This document shows, in pieces, positions 22,608-32,003 of a DNA stretch of 64,000 nt (the first letter of the stretch is position 1; each line of letters starts with the position of its first letter). Source of the stretch: JAGNXB01 sp942490895 (GTDB lineage: Bacteria; Bacteroidota; Bacteroidia; Chitinophagales; Saprospiraceae); contig CALNZC010000046.1 of assembly GCA_942490895.1 (NCBI GenBank), forward strand, positions 36,536 to 100,535. The letters are read 5' to 3'. Made by a program: the position numbers and the translations under genes. The notes under the pieces were generated by a model. That model did not search any database. It saw only the letters and a list, made by a program, of their open reading frames with translations, and was not told the DNA's origin.

Positions 22608-24905
22608 ATGGATACTCCAAAAAAAACCACAACGAAAAAAGCAGCTTCTACACCCAAGGAACCTGCGAAGGCCAGCGCGGTCAAACCCAAAGCAGCAGCC
22701 AAAAAGGTGACTGAAAAGGTGAAAAAGGCACCGGCCGCTAAAAAGGCTGCCCCGGCTAAAGCCGTCAAAGCACCTGCGAAGGCCACTGCCGCCAAAAAGA
22801 CAACCACTACTGCGAAGAAGGAAACGGCTCCGAAGAAAACAGCCGCTCCAAAAAAAGCAACTGTAGTAAAAGCCAAACCAGCAGCTAAGGCAACTCCCGC
22901 TGCCAAAGTGACAAAGGCGGCAGCCAAGCCAAAGGCAACACCTGCACCAAAGACGACCACGGTCGCAAAAAAGGCCGCTCCAGCAAAGGCTGCAGCCAAA
23001 GCAAAGACCACGGCTGCCCCAGCCAAGGCCGCTGCAAAAAAAGAAACTCCGGCAAAGGCAGTTGCAAAGACAACCACCTCAGCGAAAGCCAAAGCGCCCG
23101 CTAAAAAGGCCACCACGACCAAAGCAGCTCCGAAAGCAACGACGGCCAAGCCAAAGACAGAAGCAGCCAAGAAGTCGGAAAAGACGACTTCAAAATCGGC
23201 CGAAACCCCGAAAAAGACAGCAACAGCCGATCAGGGAGGGCCCAATACCGAACGCCCAACACCCAAGACCTCTTCGCACAAAGACGCTCCCTCCGGACGA
23301 ACGTTCAAAGGCGAACCTGATCTGCCTACGATCAAATACGATGGGCCTTCCCGTACCCGGGGAGGTGGTCAACAAGAGGATCGCCGATCCTCTTCCCGTC
23401 CGGAACGAAAGCCGGCACCACGGAGAAGAGACGATCGTCCCTCGTATGACAAGCCCAAGCGTGATGATCGCAGGAGTAACGACCGGCCATTCCAGGATAG
23501 ACCTCCTCGCGATGATCGTAGACGCGACGACAGACCTTTCCAGGACAGACCTCCGCGTGATGATCGCAGAGGAAGTGACAGACCTTTCCAGGATAGACCC
23601 CCACGTGATGATCGCAGACGCGATGATCGACCCTTCGACAGAGATCGGCCGCGTGACGATCGCAGAAGCAACGACCGGCCTTTCGACAGAGATCGGCGCG
23701 ATGATCGCAGACGCGATGACCGACCCTTCGACAGAGATCGGCGCGATGATCGCAGACGCGATGACCGACCCTTCGACAGAGATCGGCCGCGCGATGATCG
23801 CAGGAGTAACGACCGGCCCTTCCAGGATAGACCTCCTCGCGATGATCGCAGACGCGACGACAGACCTTTCGACAGAGATCGGCCGCGTGACGATCGTAGA
23901 CGCGATGAAAGACCATTCCAGGATCGTGACCGTCGCGATGATCGCAGACGTGACGATAGACCCTTCGACAGAGATCGGCCTCGCGATGACCGCAGACGTG
24001 ATGACAGACCTTCGGATCAAGGGGGTGACAAAAGATTTAGTCGGTTCAACGAAGAGAAACCATCGCCTCGCTCAGATGAAAAAAAGAAAGGTCGTAATGC
24101 CGTAGTACATCGTGGCGATAAGAAGGATTCCTTCAAACTTCCCAAAGGCGAAGCCGCTCTTTCCTGGCCCATGCGACTGAACAAGTACGTCGCTGTTTGT
24201 GGCGTTTGTGCCCGACGAGCTGCGGCTGTCCTGGTCAAAGACGGGAAGATCAAATTGAACAATGAGGTTGCTCTGGAGCCAGGAATACTGGTAACAGAAA
24301 CGGATGTTGTGGAGTATAATGGCAAGGTTATCAAGCCCTCAGTCAACTTCATGTACATCTTGCTCAACAAGCCGAAAAATACCATCACCACTACCTCTGA
24401 CGAACGCGGACGCGACTCTGTACTAGACCTCGTGAATGAAGCTAAACAAGAGCGGCTCTATCCTGTCGGTCGTCTGGATAGAATGACCACAGGATTGCTC
24501 CTCTTGACCAATGATGGCGACCTCACGCAACGTCTGGCTCATCCCAGCAACGAAGTGAAGAAGACCTACCAGGCAGAGCTGGATCGCAATATCACGGAAA
24601 AAGATCTGGAACGGATCGCAGATGGGATCGTTCTGGAAGATGGTGTGGCCGATGTAGATGCAGTTGGTTGGGCAGAACCCGACAAGAAGAACCAGGTCAT
24701 ACTGGAATTGCACTCGGGTAAAAACAGGGTGGTCCGGAGAATATTTGAGACCCTCGGGTATCAGGTAGATCGTCTCGATCGCATTGGTTATGCCGGATTG
24801 ACAAAGAAAGACATTCCCCGCGGTCGATATCGCCATCTGACAGATCGTGAGGTCATCATGCTCCGTCACTTTGTCGGTCGGAAGAAAAACCTGGAGGACC
24901 AATAA
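22608..24905 (+). CDS. RsuA/RluB-family 23S/16S rRNA pseudouridine synthase with histone-H1-like and RDD-repeat N-terminal extension
   Basis: The protein of 765 residues has three parts. Residues ~1-205 are almost wholly Lys/Ala/Pro/Thr, like bacterial H1-type DNA- or RNA-binding tails. Residues ~280-470 are twelve copies of a 15-16 residue Arg/Asp unit (for example DRDRRDDRRRDDRPF). The last ~260 residues are an S4 domain (RLNKYVAVCGVCARRAAAVL) and the RsuA-type catalytic domain with YPVGRLDRMTTGLLLLT, catalytic Asp near residue 623. It isomerises a uridine in rRNA. Bacteroidota homologues often have long disordered N-termini, so the fusion is plausibly real and not an assembly join. Confidence 0.92.
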   Translation: MDTPKKTTTKKAASTPKEPAKASAVKPKAAAKKVTEKVKKAPAAKKAAPAKAVKAPAKATAAKKTTTTAKKETAPKKTAAPKKATVVKAKPAAKATPAAKVTKAAAKPKATPAPKTTTVAKKAAPAKAAAKAKTTAAPAKAAAKKETPAKAVAKTTTSAKAKAPAKKATTTKAAPKATTAKPKTEAAKKSEKTTSKSAETPKKTATADQGGPNTERPTPKTSSHKDAPSGRTFKGEPDLPTIKYDGPSRTRGGGQQEDRRSSSRPERKPAPRRRDDRPSYDKPKRDDRRSNDRPFQDRPPRDDRRRDDRPFQDRPPRDDRRGSDRPFQDRPPRDDRRRDDRPFDRDRPRDDRRSNDRPFDRDRRDDRRRDDRPFDRDRRDDRRRDDRPFDRDRPRDDRRSNDRPFQDRPPRDDRRRDDRPFDRDRPRDDRRRDERPFQDRDRRDDRRRDDRPFDRDRPRDDRRRDDRPSDQGGDKRFSRFNEEKPSPRSDEKKKGRNAVVHRGDKKDSFKLPKGEAALSWPMRLNKYVAVCGVCARRAAAVLVKDGKIKLNNEVALEPGILVTETDVVEYNGKVIKPSVNFMYILLNKPKNTITTTSDERGRDSVLDLVNEAKQERLYPVGRLDRMTTGLLLLTNDGDLTQRLAHPSNEVKKTYQAELDRNITEKDLERIADGIVLEDGVADVDAVGWAEPDKKNQVILELHSGKNRVVRRIFETLGYQVDRLDRIGYAGLTKKDIPRGRYRHLTDREVIMLRHFVGRKKNLEDQ
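23480..24016 (+). repeat. In-frame tandem repeat, ~12 copies of a 45-48 bp unit encoding RDDRRRDDRPF(D/Q)RD
   Basis: The unit encodes alternating acidic and basic residues within the disordered region of the pseudouridine synthase. Copies differ slightly and alternate between 45 and 48 bp, always keeping frame. Copy number is likely to vary between strains. Confidence 0.85.
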
Positions 24906-25006
24906 TGTGTTATTGAGGCATTGACGGATGAATGATGAGGGAATCTGGTTTCCCTCTCCCGCTCTATTGATTTTTCCGTTTCATGTCTCCAATCTGAGAT
25001 CCATTC

Positions 25007-27865
25007 ATGCAGACTAAAACCCGGAAGGCGAAACCGACGATTCATGACCAGGAGTACCTGGAAGTCTCCGGAGCCCGAGAACACAATCTTCAGAATATCC
25101 ATGTCAAGATCCCGCGCAATCAGATGGTGGTGATCACCGGTCTGAGTGGCAGCGGCAAATCAAGTCTGGCGTTTGATACCATCTATGCCGAAGGGCAGCG
25201 CCGGTATATGGAGACCTTCTCCAGTTATGCCCGCCAGTTCATTGGCAATATGGAGCGCCCGGATGTGGAACATATCACTGGCCTCAGTCCGGTGATCTCT
25301 ATTGAACAAAAGACCACCTCGAAGAATCCTCGGTCTACCGTCGGTACAGTGACCGAAGTCTATGATTTTTTGCGGCTGCTCTTTGCTCGTACTGCAGATG
25401 CCCATTCACATGTCACTGGCAAACGGATGGTACGGTATAGCGAAGACCAGATCATCGAGCATATCAGCAACGATTTTACCGGAAAAAAACTGGTTGTACT
25501 GGCTCCTTTGGTGCGCGGGCGAAAGGGACATTACCGTGAATTATTTGACCATACCCGCAAACAAGGCTACACCAAAGTTCGCGTAGATGGAGTCATCCTC
25601 GATCTGATCCCCGGACTCCAGGTGGATCGCTATAAGGTGCACGATATTGAAGTGGTCATCGACCGGATCATTCCCGGTCCGGATCGCCTCGACCGTCTTC
25701 GTCAGTCTGTTCATCGGGCCCTGTCCATGGGAAATGGCCTGCTTTTTCTCGAACATGAGGGCGTGATCCTGCCCTTCTCCAAGGACCTGATGGATCCTGA
25801 AAGTGGCGTTTCCTACGAAGAACCCTCTCCAAATACCTTTTCCTTCAATTCCCCCTATGGGGCTTGCCCAAAATGCAATGGTCTGGGGCATATCAATGAG
25901 GTGGATCTGGATCGGGTGATCCCGGATGATACTAAAACCATCAATGATGCGGGGATAGCCCCTTTTGGAGAAGTGCGTGAGAATTCAACCTTTACCCAGT
26001 TACGGGCGATCTCCAAGTATTACAAGTTCAGTTTTGCGACGCCTATTCGAGAGATCCCCGAAGAAGCCCTGAAGACCATCCTGTATGGCGGGAATGACAA
26101 GTTTGCCGTCAAATTCAGCAGCACCAAACACGACTTTTCCTATAACCTGTCCAGCGAGGGACTGGTCAATATGATCGATCGCTGGTACACAGATACCTCG
26201 TCAGAGTCGATCCGGAAGTGGGCTGAAGAATTCCTCAAACTCAACACTTGCCCTGAATGTGAGGGCAGTCGCCTGCGCCTGGAATCCCGCCACTTTCTCC
26301 TGGATGGAAAGAATATTGGCGAACTGGCCCAAATGGATATCGGTTCCCTCCAAAAATGGATGGAAGGACTGGAATCCCGCTTGACAGAACGCCAGGTCCA
26401 CATCGGTCATGAAGTGATCAAGGAGATCCGTTTACGGCTCATCTTTCTGCACAAGGTCGGACTGGAATACCTCAGTATGGATCGACCGGCACGCACCCTG
26501 AGTGGTGGTGAATCCCAGCGGATTCGTCTGGCCACTCAGATTGGCTCCAAGCTGACCGGCATCACCTATATCCTGGATGAACCCAGTATCGGACTTCATC
26601 AGCGGGACAATCAACGCTTGATCGAAGCCCTGAAGGAATTGACAACAATTGGCAATACAGTCCTGGTGGTTGAGCACGACAAAGACATCATGCTGGCCTC
26701 GGATTATCTGATCGATCTGGGTCCGGGTGCTGGAAAACACGGCGGGCATATCGTCGGTCAAGGCACCCCCAAACAGTTCCTCAAGGAATCGACCATGACG
26801 GCCGCCTTCCTCAACGGTAAGAGAAGGATCGAGATCCCCACCGCACGTCGCCCTGGGAATGGAAAATTCCTCAGCCTTCAGGGGGCCACCGGCAACAACC
26901 TCAAAAATGTCAGTGTCAAGTTTCCCCTGGGCACTATGATTCTAGTGACTGGCGTATCCGGAAGTGGCAAATCGACCCTGATCAACGAGACGCTCTACCC
27001 CATCCTGCGCAAGCATTTCTATCGCAGTCTCCAGGAGCCACTGCCCTACAAAAAGGCACAGGGACTGGGTCATCTAGACAAGGTGATTGAGATCGATCAA
27101 ACACCTATCGGACGTACCCCTCGGTCCAATCCGGCCACCTATACCAATGTTTTTAATGATATCCGCAAGCTGTTTGCAGATGTGCCTGAAGCGAAGATCC
27201 GCGGGTACAAGCCCGGCCGGTTCAGCTTCAATGTCAAAGGCGGCCGCTGTGATGTATGCGAAGGCGCTGGTAAGCGGGTCATCGAGATGAACTTCCTGCC
27301 GGACGTCCAGGTCGATTGCGAAAAATGCCTGGGACGACGGTATAACCGCGAAACCCTGGAGATCCTGTTCAAAGGCAAGAATATCAGTGATGTCCTGGAA
27401 ATGACCGTCGATGAAGGGGTAGAATTCTTCCAGAACATTCCGAACATCTTCCGGCGCCTCAAGACCCTTCAAGATGTAGGACTGGGGTATATCACCCTGG
27501 GCCAGCAAGCGACCACCCTGTCCGGAGGTGAAGCCCAACGGGTCAAACTGGCCGAGGAGCTTTCCAAACGTGATACTGGAAATACATTTTACATCCTGGA
27601 CGAACCGACAACGGGCCTCCACTTCGAAGACATTCAACACCTCATGCGGGTGTTGAATCAGTTGGTTGAAAAGGGAAATACGGTCCTCATCATCGAACAC
27701 AATCTGGATGTCATCAAATGTGCCGACCATGTGATTGACATCGGACCGGAAGGCGGCCACGGTGGTGGGAAAATTCTGGTGGAAGGCACCCCCGAGAAAG
27801 TGGCTGCATACAAGAAGAGTTATACCGGTCAGTTTCTGGTGGATGAATTGAAAGCAACCTCTTGA
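25007..27865 (+). CDS. uvrA: Excinuclease ABC subunit A
   Basis: Two ABC modules are present. The first has Walker A GLSGSGKSSL near residue 45, zinc-finger cysteines CPKCNGLGH and CPECEGSRL, and signature LSGGESQR. The second has Walker A GVSGSGKSTL, zinc finger CDVCEGAGK...CEKCLGRRY, and signature LSGGEAQR followed by ILDEPTTGLH. UvrA dimers find bulky DNA lesions and load UvrB in nucleotide excision repair. Length of 952 residues is normal. It lies 101 bp after the pseudouridine synthase on the same strand. No uvrB or uvrC is in the window. Confidence 0.97.
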   Translation: MQTKTRKAKPTIHDQEYLEVSGAREHNLQNIHVKIPRNQMVVITGLSGSGKSSLAFDTIYAEGQRRYMETFSSYARQFIGNMERPDVEHITGLSPVISIEQKTTSKNPRSTVGTVTEVYDFLRLLFARTADAHSHVTGKRMVRYSEDQIIEHISNDFTGKKLVVLAPLVRGRKGHYRELFDHTRKQGYTKVRVDGVILDLIPGLQVDRYKVHDIEVVIDRIIPGPDRLDRLRQSVHRALSMGNGLLFLEHEGVILPFSKDLMDPESGVSYEEPSPNTFSFNSPYGACPKCNGLGHINEVDLDRVIPDDTKTINDAGIAPFGEVRENSTFTQLRAISKYYKFSFATPIREIPEEALKTILYGGNDKFAVKFSSTKHDFSYNLSSEGLVNMIDRWYTDTSSESIRKWAEEFLKLNTCPECEGSRLRLESRHFLLDGKNIGELAQMDIGSLQKWMEGLESRLTERQVHIGHEVIKEIRLRLIFLHKVGLEYLSMDRPARTLSGGESQRIRLATQIGSKLTGITYILDEPSIGLHQRDNQRLIEALKELTTIGNTVLVVEHDKDIMLASDYLIDLGPGAGKHGGHIVGQGTPKQFLKESTMTAAFLNGKRRIEIPTARRPGNGKFLSLQGATGNNLKNVSVKFPLGTMILVTGVSGSGKSTLINETLYPILRKHFYRSLQEPLPYKKAQGLGHLDKVIEIDQTPIGRTPRSNPATYTNVFNDIRKLFADVPEAKIRGYKPGRFSFNVKGGRCDVCEGAGKRVIEMNFLPDVQVDCEKCLGRRYNRETLEILFKGKNISDVLEMTVDEGVEFFQNIPNIFRRLKTLQDVGLGYITLGQQATTLSGGEAQRVKLAEELSKRDTGNTFYILDEPTTGLHFEDIQHLMRVLNQLVEKGNTVLIIEHNLDVIKCADHVIDIGPEGGHGGGKILVEGTPEKVAAYKKSYTGQFLVDELKATS

Positions 27866-28096
27866 GTGCAACGCTTACGCATTGGCAAAGGGACGTTGGA
27901 AGAAGTTTATAGGTTAATGAGTTTATTTCGCCTCGTCGCCAAATCACGCCCCAATAAGCACCCTTTCAGGGACGACTGAAATAGATTCCCCGTCTCTCAG
28001 TGAGATGACTACCAGAGTTGAACCATCCCTGGTGGTTAAGAACATACGGATACCTTTCCTTCTTTTCAGCATCAAGCAAAAGTGCCACTATCACCA

Positions 28097-29014
28097 CTAC
28101 TCCAACTTTTGTATTTTCTGAATTCCAATACCATTATCCAGAACGGTGACAACCACATAATTCCCGATGGGTAAGCCACCCATAGAAATGGTTGAGCCAT
28201 GACCTTCGAGGAGAACCTGGCCCAGCAAGCTGACAACCTGCCATTCAGCATCTACCTGATCCGATCTGGTTAGATCGCCTTGCACCGGATTGGGCCCCCA
28301 CACATTAATATAATGGACCTCTGGATTTTCAGTACCCACAAAAAAGCTTTGGCATGGGGTATACAAAAAATAAGATTTCGGAGTAAATAATAAACAATGA
28401 ACTGAATCCATGCCATTGCCTCCTTCGACAGGGAGTGGAACCACTAAATTCCAAATACCCCCCTTTCCAGTAAAATCCATTATATAGCTACCTGTATCTG
28501 CCATACATGCAACTTCCTTAACAAATTCTGGGTTCAGCCACCACTCCCAAGTCGTTTCTGATCTAAAGTTGTCTGACAAATAGGACCCAACGCGGCAGTA
28601 TGAGTGAAGAAATTCCGTAGAATCCCAGCGAACCGTGACTGGTGGATATTTTGCATAAATTGCGAATAGTATACGTTCACCACTGAGTATGCATTTGTGC
28701 ACTGCATGCAGTGGGCCCTCTGTTGCGCCAATAATCTTTTTCGACAATATATTTTCCAGATCATCAAATTTGGATCCCTGCCGATGGGCTGCCCTCACTT
28801 CGAAGACACTATCAAAAGGCGCATTTATAAATTCTTCTCCAAAATCCGTATTAAATGTCGAATTCGCAGCGGTGTCATGCCCTACCCGTATGCTGTCCAT
28901 ATTGCCCACTGCATCTTCAAAATACAATGTGGTTTCGAACATGGCCACTTTTTGTGCCTGTATGGGTATAGAAAAAAATACCACTACCATCAGAAAAGTG
29001 ATGCACTGCTTCAT
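28097..29014 (-). CDS. Secreted protein with a type A-like T9SS C-terminal domain, function unknown
   Basis: A signal peptide (TFLMVVVFFSIPIQAQ) precedes about 200 residues of no recognised family, rich in aromatic residues and containing several cysteines. The last ~75 residues look like a type A sorting domain: VWGPNPVQGDL, WQVVSLLGQVLLEG, GGLPIGNYVVV. The start overlaps the end of the upstream metalloprotease gene by 4 bp, so the two are co-transcribed and probably act together outside the cell. Confidence 0.75.
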   Translation of the reverse strand: MKQCITFLMVVVFFSIPIQAQKVAMFETTLYFEDAVGNMDSIRVGHDTAANSTFNTDFGEEFINAPFDSVFEVRAAHRQGSKFDDLENILSKKIIGATEGPLHAVHKCILSGERILFAIYAKYPPVTVRWDSTEFLHSYCRVGSYLSDNFRSETTWEWWLNPEFVKEVACMADTGSYIMDFTGKGGIWNLVVPLPVEGGNGMDSVHCLLFTPKSYFLYTPCQSFFVGTENPEVHYINVWGPNPVQGDLTRSDQVDAEWQVVSLLGQVLLEGHGSTISMGGLPIGNYVVVTVLDNGIGIQKIQKLE

Positions 29015-30742
29015 GGCTTGATCACTGTTTCAATCCACAATTGCCCAGCATAAACGAAAAATAAAAGATTGGCTCCGCTTTGCCAGGAAGTTGTCGTGAT
29101 GGTGAATGGTGTGTTTGTTCCAGATGTCAAGGTTCGGCTATCCACAAGGCCATAGGAAGTAGAAGATGTCGCATGCTGACCATAAATCAGGAGTGATCCG
29201 CCATCAGTGGCATCCAGAGAGACTGTAACCGTGCCTCCTGTCAAGGGATTCGGTGCCAATCCAATACCCGACAGGCCTGGGCCAGTACCTGATGATCCAC
29301 TACATGGAGAAGGCAAAACAAAAGAAATGATCTCCTCATCTGTTGAAGAACAATCATTATACACTTCAAGTTTGAATTTGTAGGTTGTTCCAGCTTGTAG
29401 ACCATAAGGCCAAGTGGTATTCCCGTTCGAAGTTTTAGTCTTCAAACAATATTTTCCAGCCTGACCTGAAAGTTGTGAAGTTTGTAAAATAATATTTCCT
29501 GTATTGCTCATCAAGGTAATCCGATAACTGGTCTCATTATCAGATCCTTCCAGGTGGAAACATGTCGGGCACTCCATCGTCCCACTTACAGTAGGCAAAA
29601 CTCCTACTGCTGCACCAGGAGGAGGACAATCACCCCCTATCTGAGCGATATAATCGCATTTTTTGAGGGATATAGTATTGAGCATGGAATTTGCCTGGCA
29701 TTCTGTCAACGCAGAATAGGTAGGATTAGCCCCCCACGCTGAGTGGGCCATCATATTATTCGTTTGATTGCACCAGTCACAACATGGATGTGGATTGCCT
29801 GGATAGTACAATTCATCACAATAATCCTCAGCACCATCGACAATTCCGTTGTTATTCGGGTCAGACTTGTCGTATGGAGAAGCATCCCAGCATTTTACAC
29901 CATATACATCAGGATTACTGTCACCATCCTTATCCCATGACCAATTAGTTTGCCATGTATCTGTACATCCATCAGAATCAAAACTATGATCCAAGCCAAA
30001 GCAGTGGCCCAGCTCATGATTTATCAGTTGCGGGCTTAAGTCTTCGATGGCAAGTCGATATTCATTCAACTTAGTATATCCATTTGCCGACCCTCCATTA
30101 TATGTGACATCGCCTAAATAAACCTGGATTTCTGTTTCCGGATCTACATATAAATCAGGAAATCCTCCATTTAAATTGCCATCAACTGATGAACAATGGA
30201 GATTGACTCCAGATAGTACATACCGAACAGGAAAGTGTGGAGTGTTTTGTACAGGTAGATTGTAACATTCAAAATTAGCCCAATTTGGATGCCCTTCTAT
30301 TGTCTCGAAGAATGCATTCGCATCGTCCACTAGAGTCTCAGCAATCTGCCAGGCATCTCCTGGATCCAGATTCTGATTCTCTCCGGGGCCAACAATCAAT
30401 GAGCCTTCACAATCATCATCGAGGAAAAAGTGAATCCGCAATCGTATATATATCGGAGTTTCATTTTCCATCACGGAAGCAGGATCAAAACAAGGAGTTG
30501 ATCTCGGGGCAGCAGGCAAGCCCTGAGGACCTGGAGGAAAGCTGTCTAGGAGTATGCATGGTTCCTGAGCAATACCCTTTACGGTAGAAAGCAGAATTAT
30601 GAAAACAACAACTGCACACCAACCAAGTGCTCGATAAAATCTAAACCCACGTCGAAATAATGTTTGGTCATTCTCAAATAAACGACGGTCTGAATCTAAA
30701 AGACCAAGTTTAATTCTGCGGGGGGGGGTAAGTGTACATCAT
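29011..30742 (-). CDS. Secreted metzincin-type (pappalysin/M43-like) zinc metalloprotease, type A T9SS domain; 5' end out of frame at a C9 tract
   Basis: The catalytic zinc motif is HELGHCFGLDH, with a candidate Met-turn NNMMAHS further on. Then come an FN3-like domain (GLQAGTTYKFKLEVYND) and a type A-like sorting tail beginning LAPNPLTGG. The uninterrupted frame has no ATG at its 5' end. It starts formally at a TTG (30519) but stays open to 30739 and encodes an obvious signal segment, CAVVVFIILLSTVKGIAQ. Two ATGs (30742, 30739) lie upstream in another frame, separated by nine Cs (30720-30728). With eight Cs they would read straight into the signal segment. The gene is therefore either phase-variable, frameshifted in this strain or affected by a homopolymer error. 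Confidence 0.72.
30720..30728 (-). repeat. Nine-C homopolymer (coding strand) at the 5' end of the metalloprotease gene
   Basis: The tract separates ATGATGTACACTTA from the signal-peptide frame. Removing one C restores a continuous frame. Nine-base G/C runs are typical slippage tracts in phase-variable surface genes, and they are also common sequencing error sites. Confidence 0.7.
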
Positions 30743-31203
30743 GTATTGGTTTAAAGATGAGCAACCAATTTAAAAGAAAGTTTTGACCCTGTCAATATAC
30801 CATGTGTTAAATAATGCAGCATTTAACATTAATAGAATATTTACCTGTCATTTTATCCTCAAAAATGAGGACAAAAAGTATAATTCATCCATTCTAATCT
30901 GATATGCCCGAAGTCAATACGCTTGAAGCTACATCAGAACTTACCTGATTGTTTAATGCACCTGAGAGCACACTTCAACTATCACAGACTTCCTGATGTT
31001 TGCGGTGAGACACCGCACACATACATGGTACGAGTGAGACACTCGTACCAACACATTACTTTAAGAATAATTGTCCTGTTTTGTTGGTACTGGTGTCTCA
31101 CCAGTACCCTCTATCCGCCGGTGTCTCACCGAATAACGAAGATACAACCCATGACTGAGGAGGATCATCGATCTAGTCCGACACTCCCTTTACCTTTGTA
31201 GTG
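30743..31203. repeat. Gene-free region with a nested set of four GTGAGACAC-type hairpins (31002-31131)
   Basis: Hairpins are GCGGTGAGACACCGC (31002-31016), a 23-bp palindrome centred on GTGAGACAC (31027-31049), a 23-bp palindrome centred on GTGTCTCAC (31086-31108) and CGGTGTCTCACCG (31119-31131). The two on the left are inverted relative to the two on the right, so outer pairs with outer and inner with inner. The rest of the stretch is AT-rich and holds the metalloprotease promoter region; no gene is visible. Confidence 0.75.
31191..31198 (+). promoter_or_regulatory. -7 box TACCTTTG, 5 nt from the next start
   Basis: TACCTTTG-TAGTG-ATG matches the Bacteroidota -7 consensus at leaderless spacing. 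It supports the ATG at 31204 over the GTG at 31201. Confidence 0.55.
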
Positions 31204-31524
31204 ATGTCCGAGAATCCTTACCTGCCGATCCTTGCTGATTTTGAGATCACCACTCAGGGGGAAGCGCAGTTTGATGAAGCAGCGGTCCTGGAGATGCTCA
31301 CCAAGCAGATCGCCTGGATGTTGGAAACAAAAACCGAATTTCTCTTTTCTCTGCTCTACCGTCTGGATGTCGACGAACGGCTGGTCCGCCGGGCCATGGA
31401 CCCCTCCACAGAAATACCTGCTGCCGAAGGCCTGGCACGCTTGGTCTTTGACCGCCAAATGGCTCGCATCAAGACCAAACGGGATATCCGGGTCGATGAC
31501 ATCGATCCCGATCTGGCCTGGTAG
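31204..31524 (+). CDS. Conserved small hypothetical protein (Bacteroidota type)
   Basis: This is a soluble, mostly helical 106-residue protein. The region LETKTEFLFSLLYRLDVDE and the later EGLARLVFDRQMARIKTKRD resemble a small uncharacterised protein I associate with Bacteroidota genomes, but I cannot name a domain. A strong promoter box and good codon composition support it as real. It is monocistronic: repeats follow it for 480 bp. Confidence 0.7.
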   Translation: MSENPYLPILADFEITTQGEAQFDEAAVLEMLTKQIAWMLETKTEFLFSLLYRLDVDERLVRRAMDPSTEIPAAEGLARLVFDRQMARIKTKRDIRVDDIDPDLAW

Positions 31525-32003
31525 GGAAGCACTTTCCAACTTATTATCTGTCGAAACCCTGAGCCAGAATCTCTTTGCGCCTTTGCGAGAAATGACTCAC
31601 GCAAAGGCGCTGTGCCGCAAAGAGTGAGTCATCTACGGGCTGAACATCTACCATTATCACCTGGCATCCACCCTTGGGATTGGTCGTGGTGAGAGCGCGC
31701 AAAGAAATTCAGGACTGAGAAATCGGCTCCACTCTCCACCCCCTTTCTGTCATTCGAATTTGACATTTGGAATTTACCTGGCCGCCGGCAGGCGGGTTTG
31801 TGATTTGACATTTGTCATTTGGTGCTTTCTCCTCTGTGCTTCTCCTCGACTCCTCCCCTCCAAACTCAGTTTCGGTCCTTCGCATTTGACATTTGGAGTT
31901 TACCTGGCCGCCGGCAGGCGGGTTTGTGATTTGACATTTGTGTTTTGGTGCTTATTTGATTTTTAGTGCTTGTCATTTGGTGCTTCAACTCATCTTTGCC
32001 CCT
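31525..32003. repeat. Intergenic region with two ~62-bp direct repeats
   Basis: Nearly identical segments at 31753-31813 and 31878-31940 read CATTTGGA(A/G)TTTACCTGG, then CCGCCGGCAGGCGGG, then TTTGTGATTTGACATTTG. Each has a GC-rich hairpin core flanked by CATTTG-type AT-rich ends. A further hairpin-like GCGCCTTTGCG/CGCAAAGGCGC pair lies at about 31575-31612. No gene is visible. Confidence 0.65.

Noticed and set aside
22520..23170. Long minus-strand ORF rich in Ala, Val and Phe
   Set aside because: It is the reverse complement of the Lys/Ala-rich tail of the pseudouridine synthase; composition is an artefact of the GCN/AAG codons on the other strand.
23190..24020. Overlapping minus- and plus-strand ORFs through the RDD repeat region
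   Set aside because: They are shadow translations of an internal tandem repeat that stays open in several frames; only the frame that joins the S4-RsuA domain makes sense.
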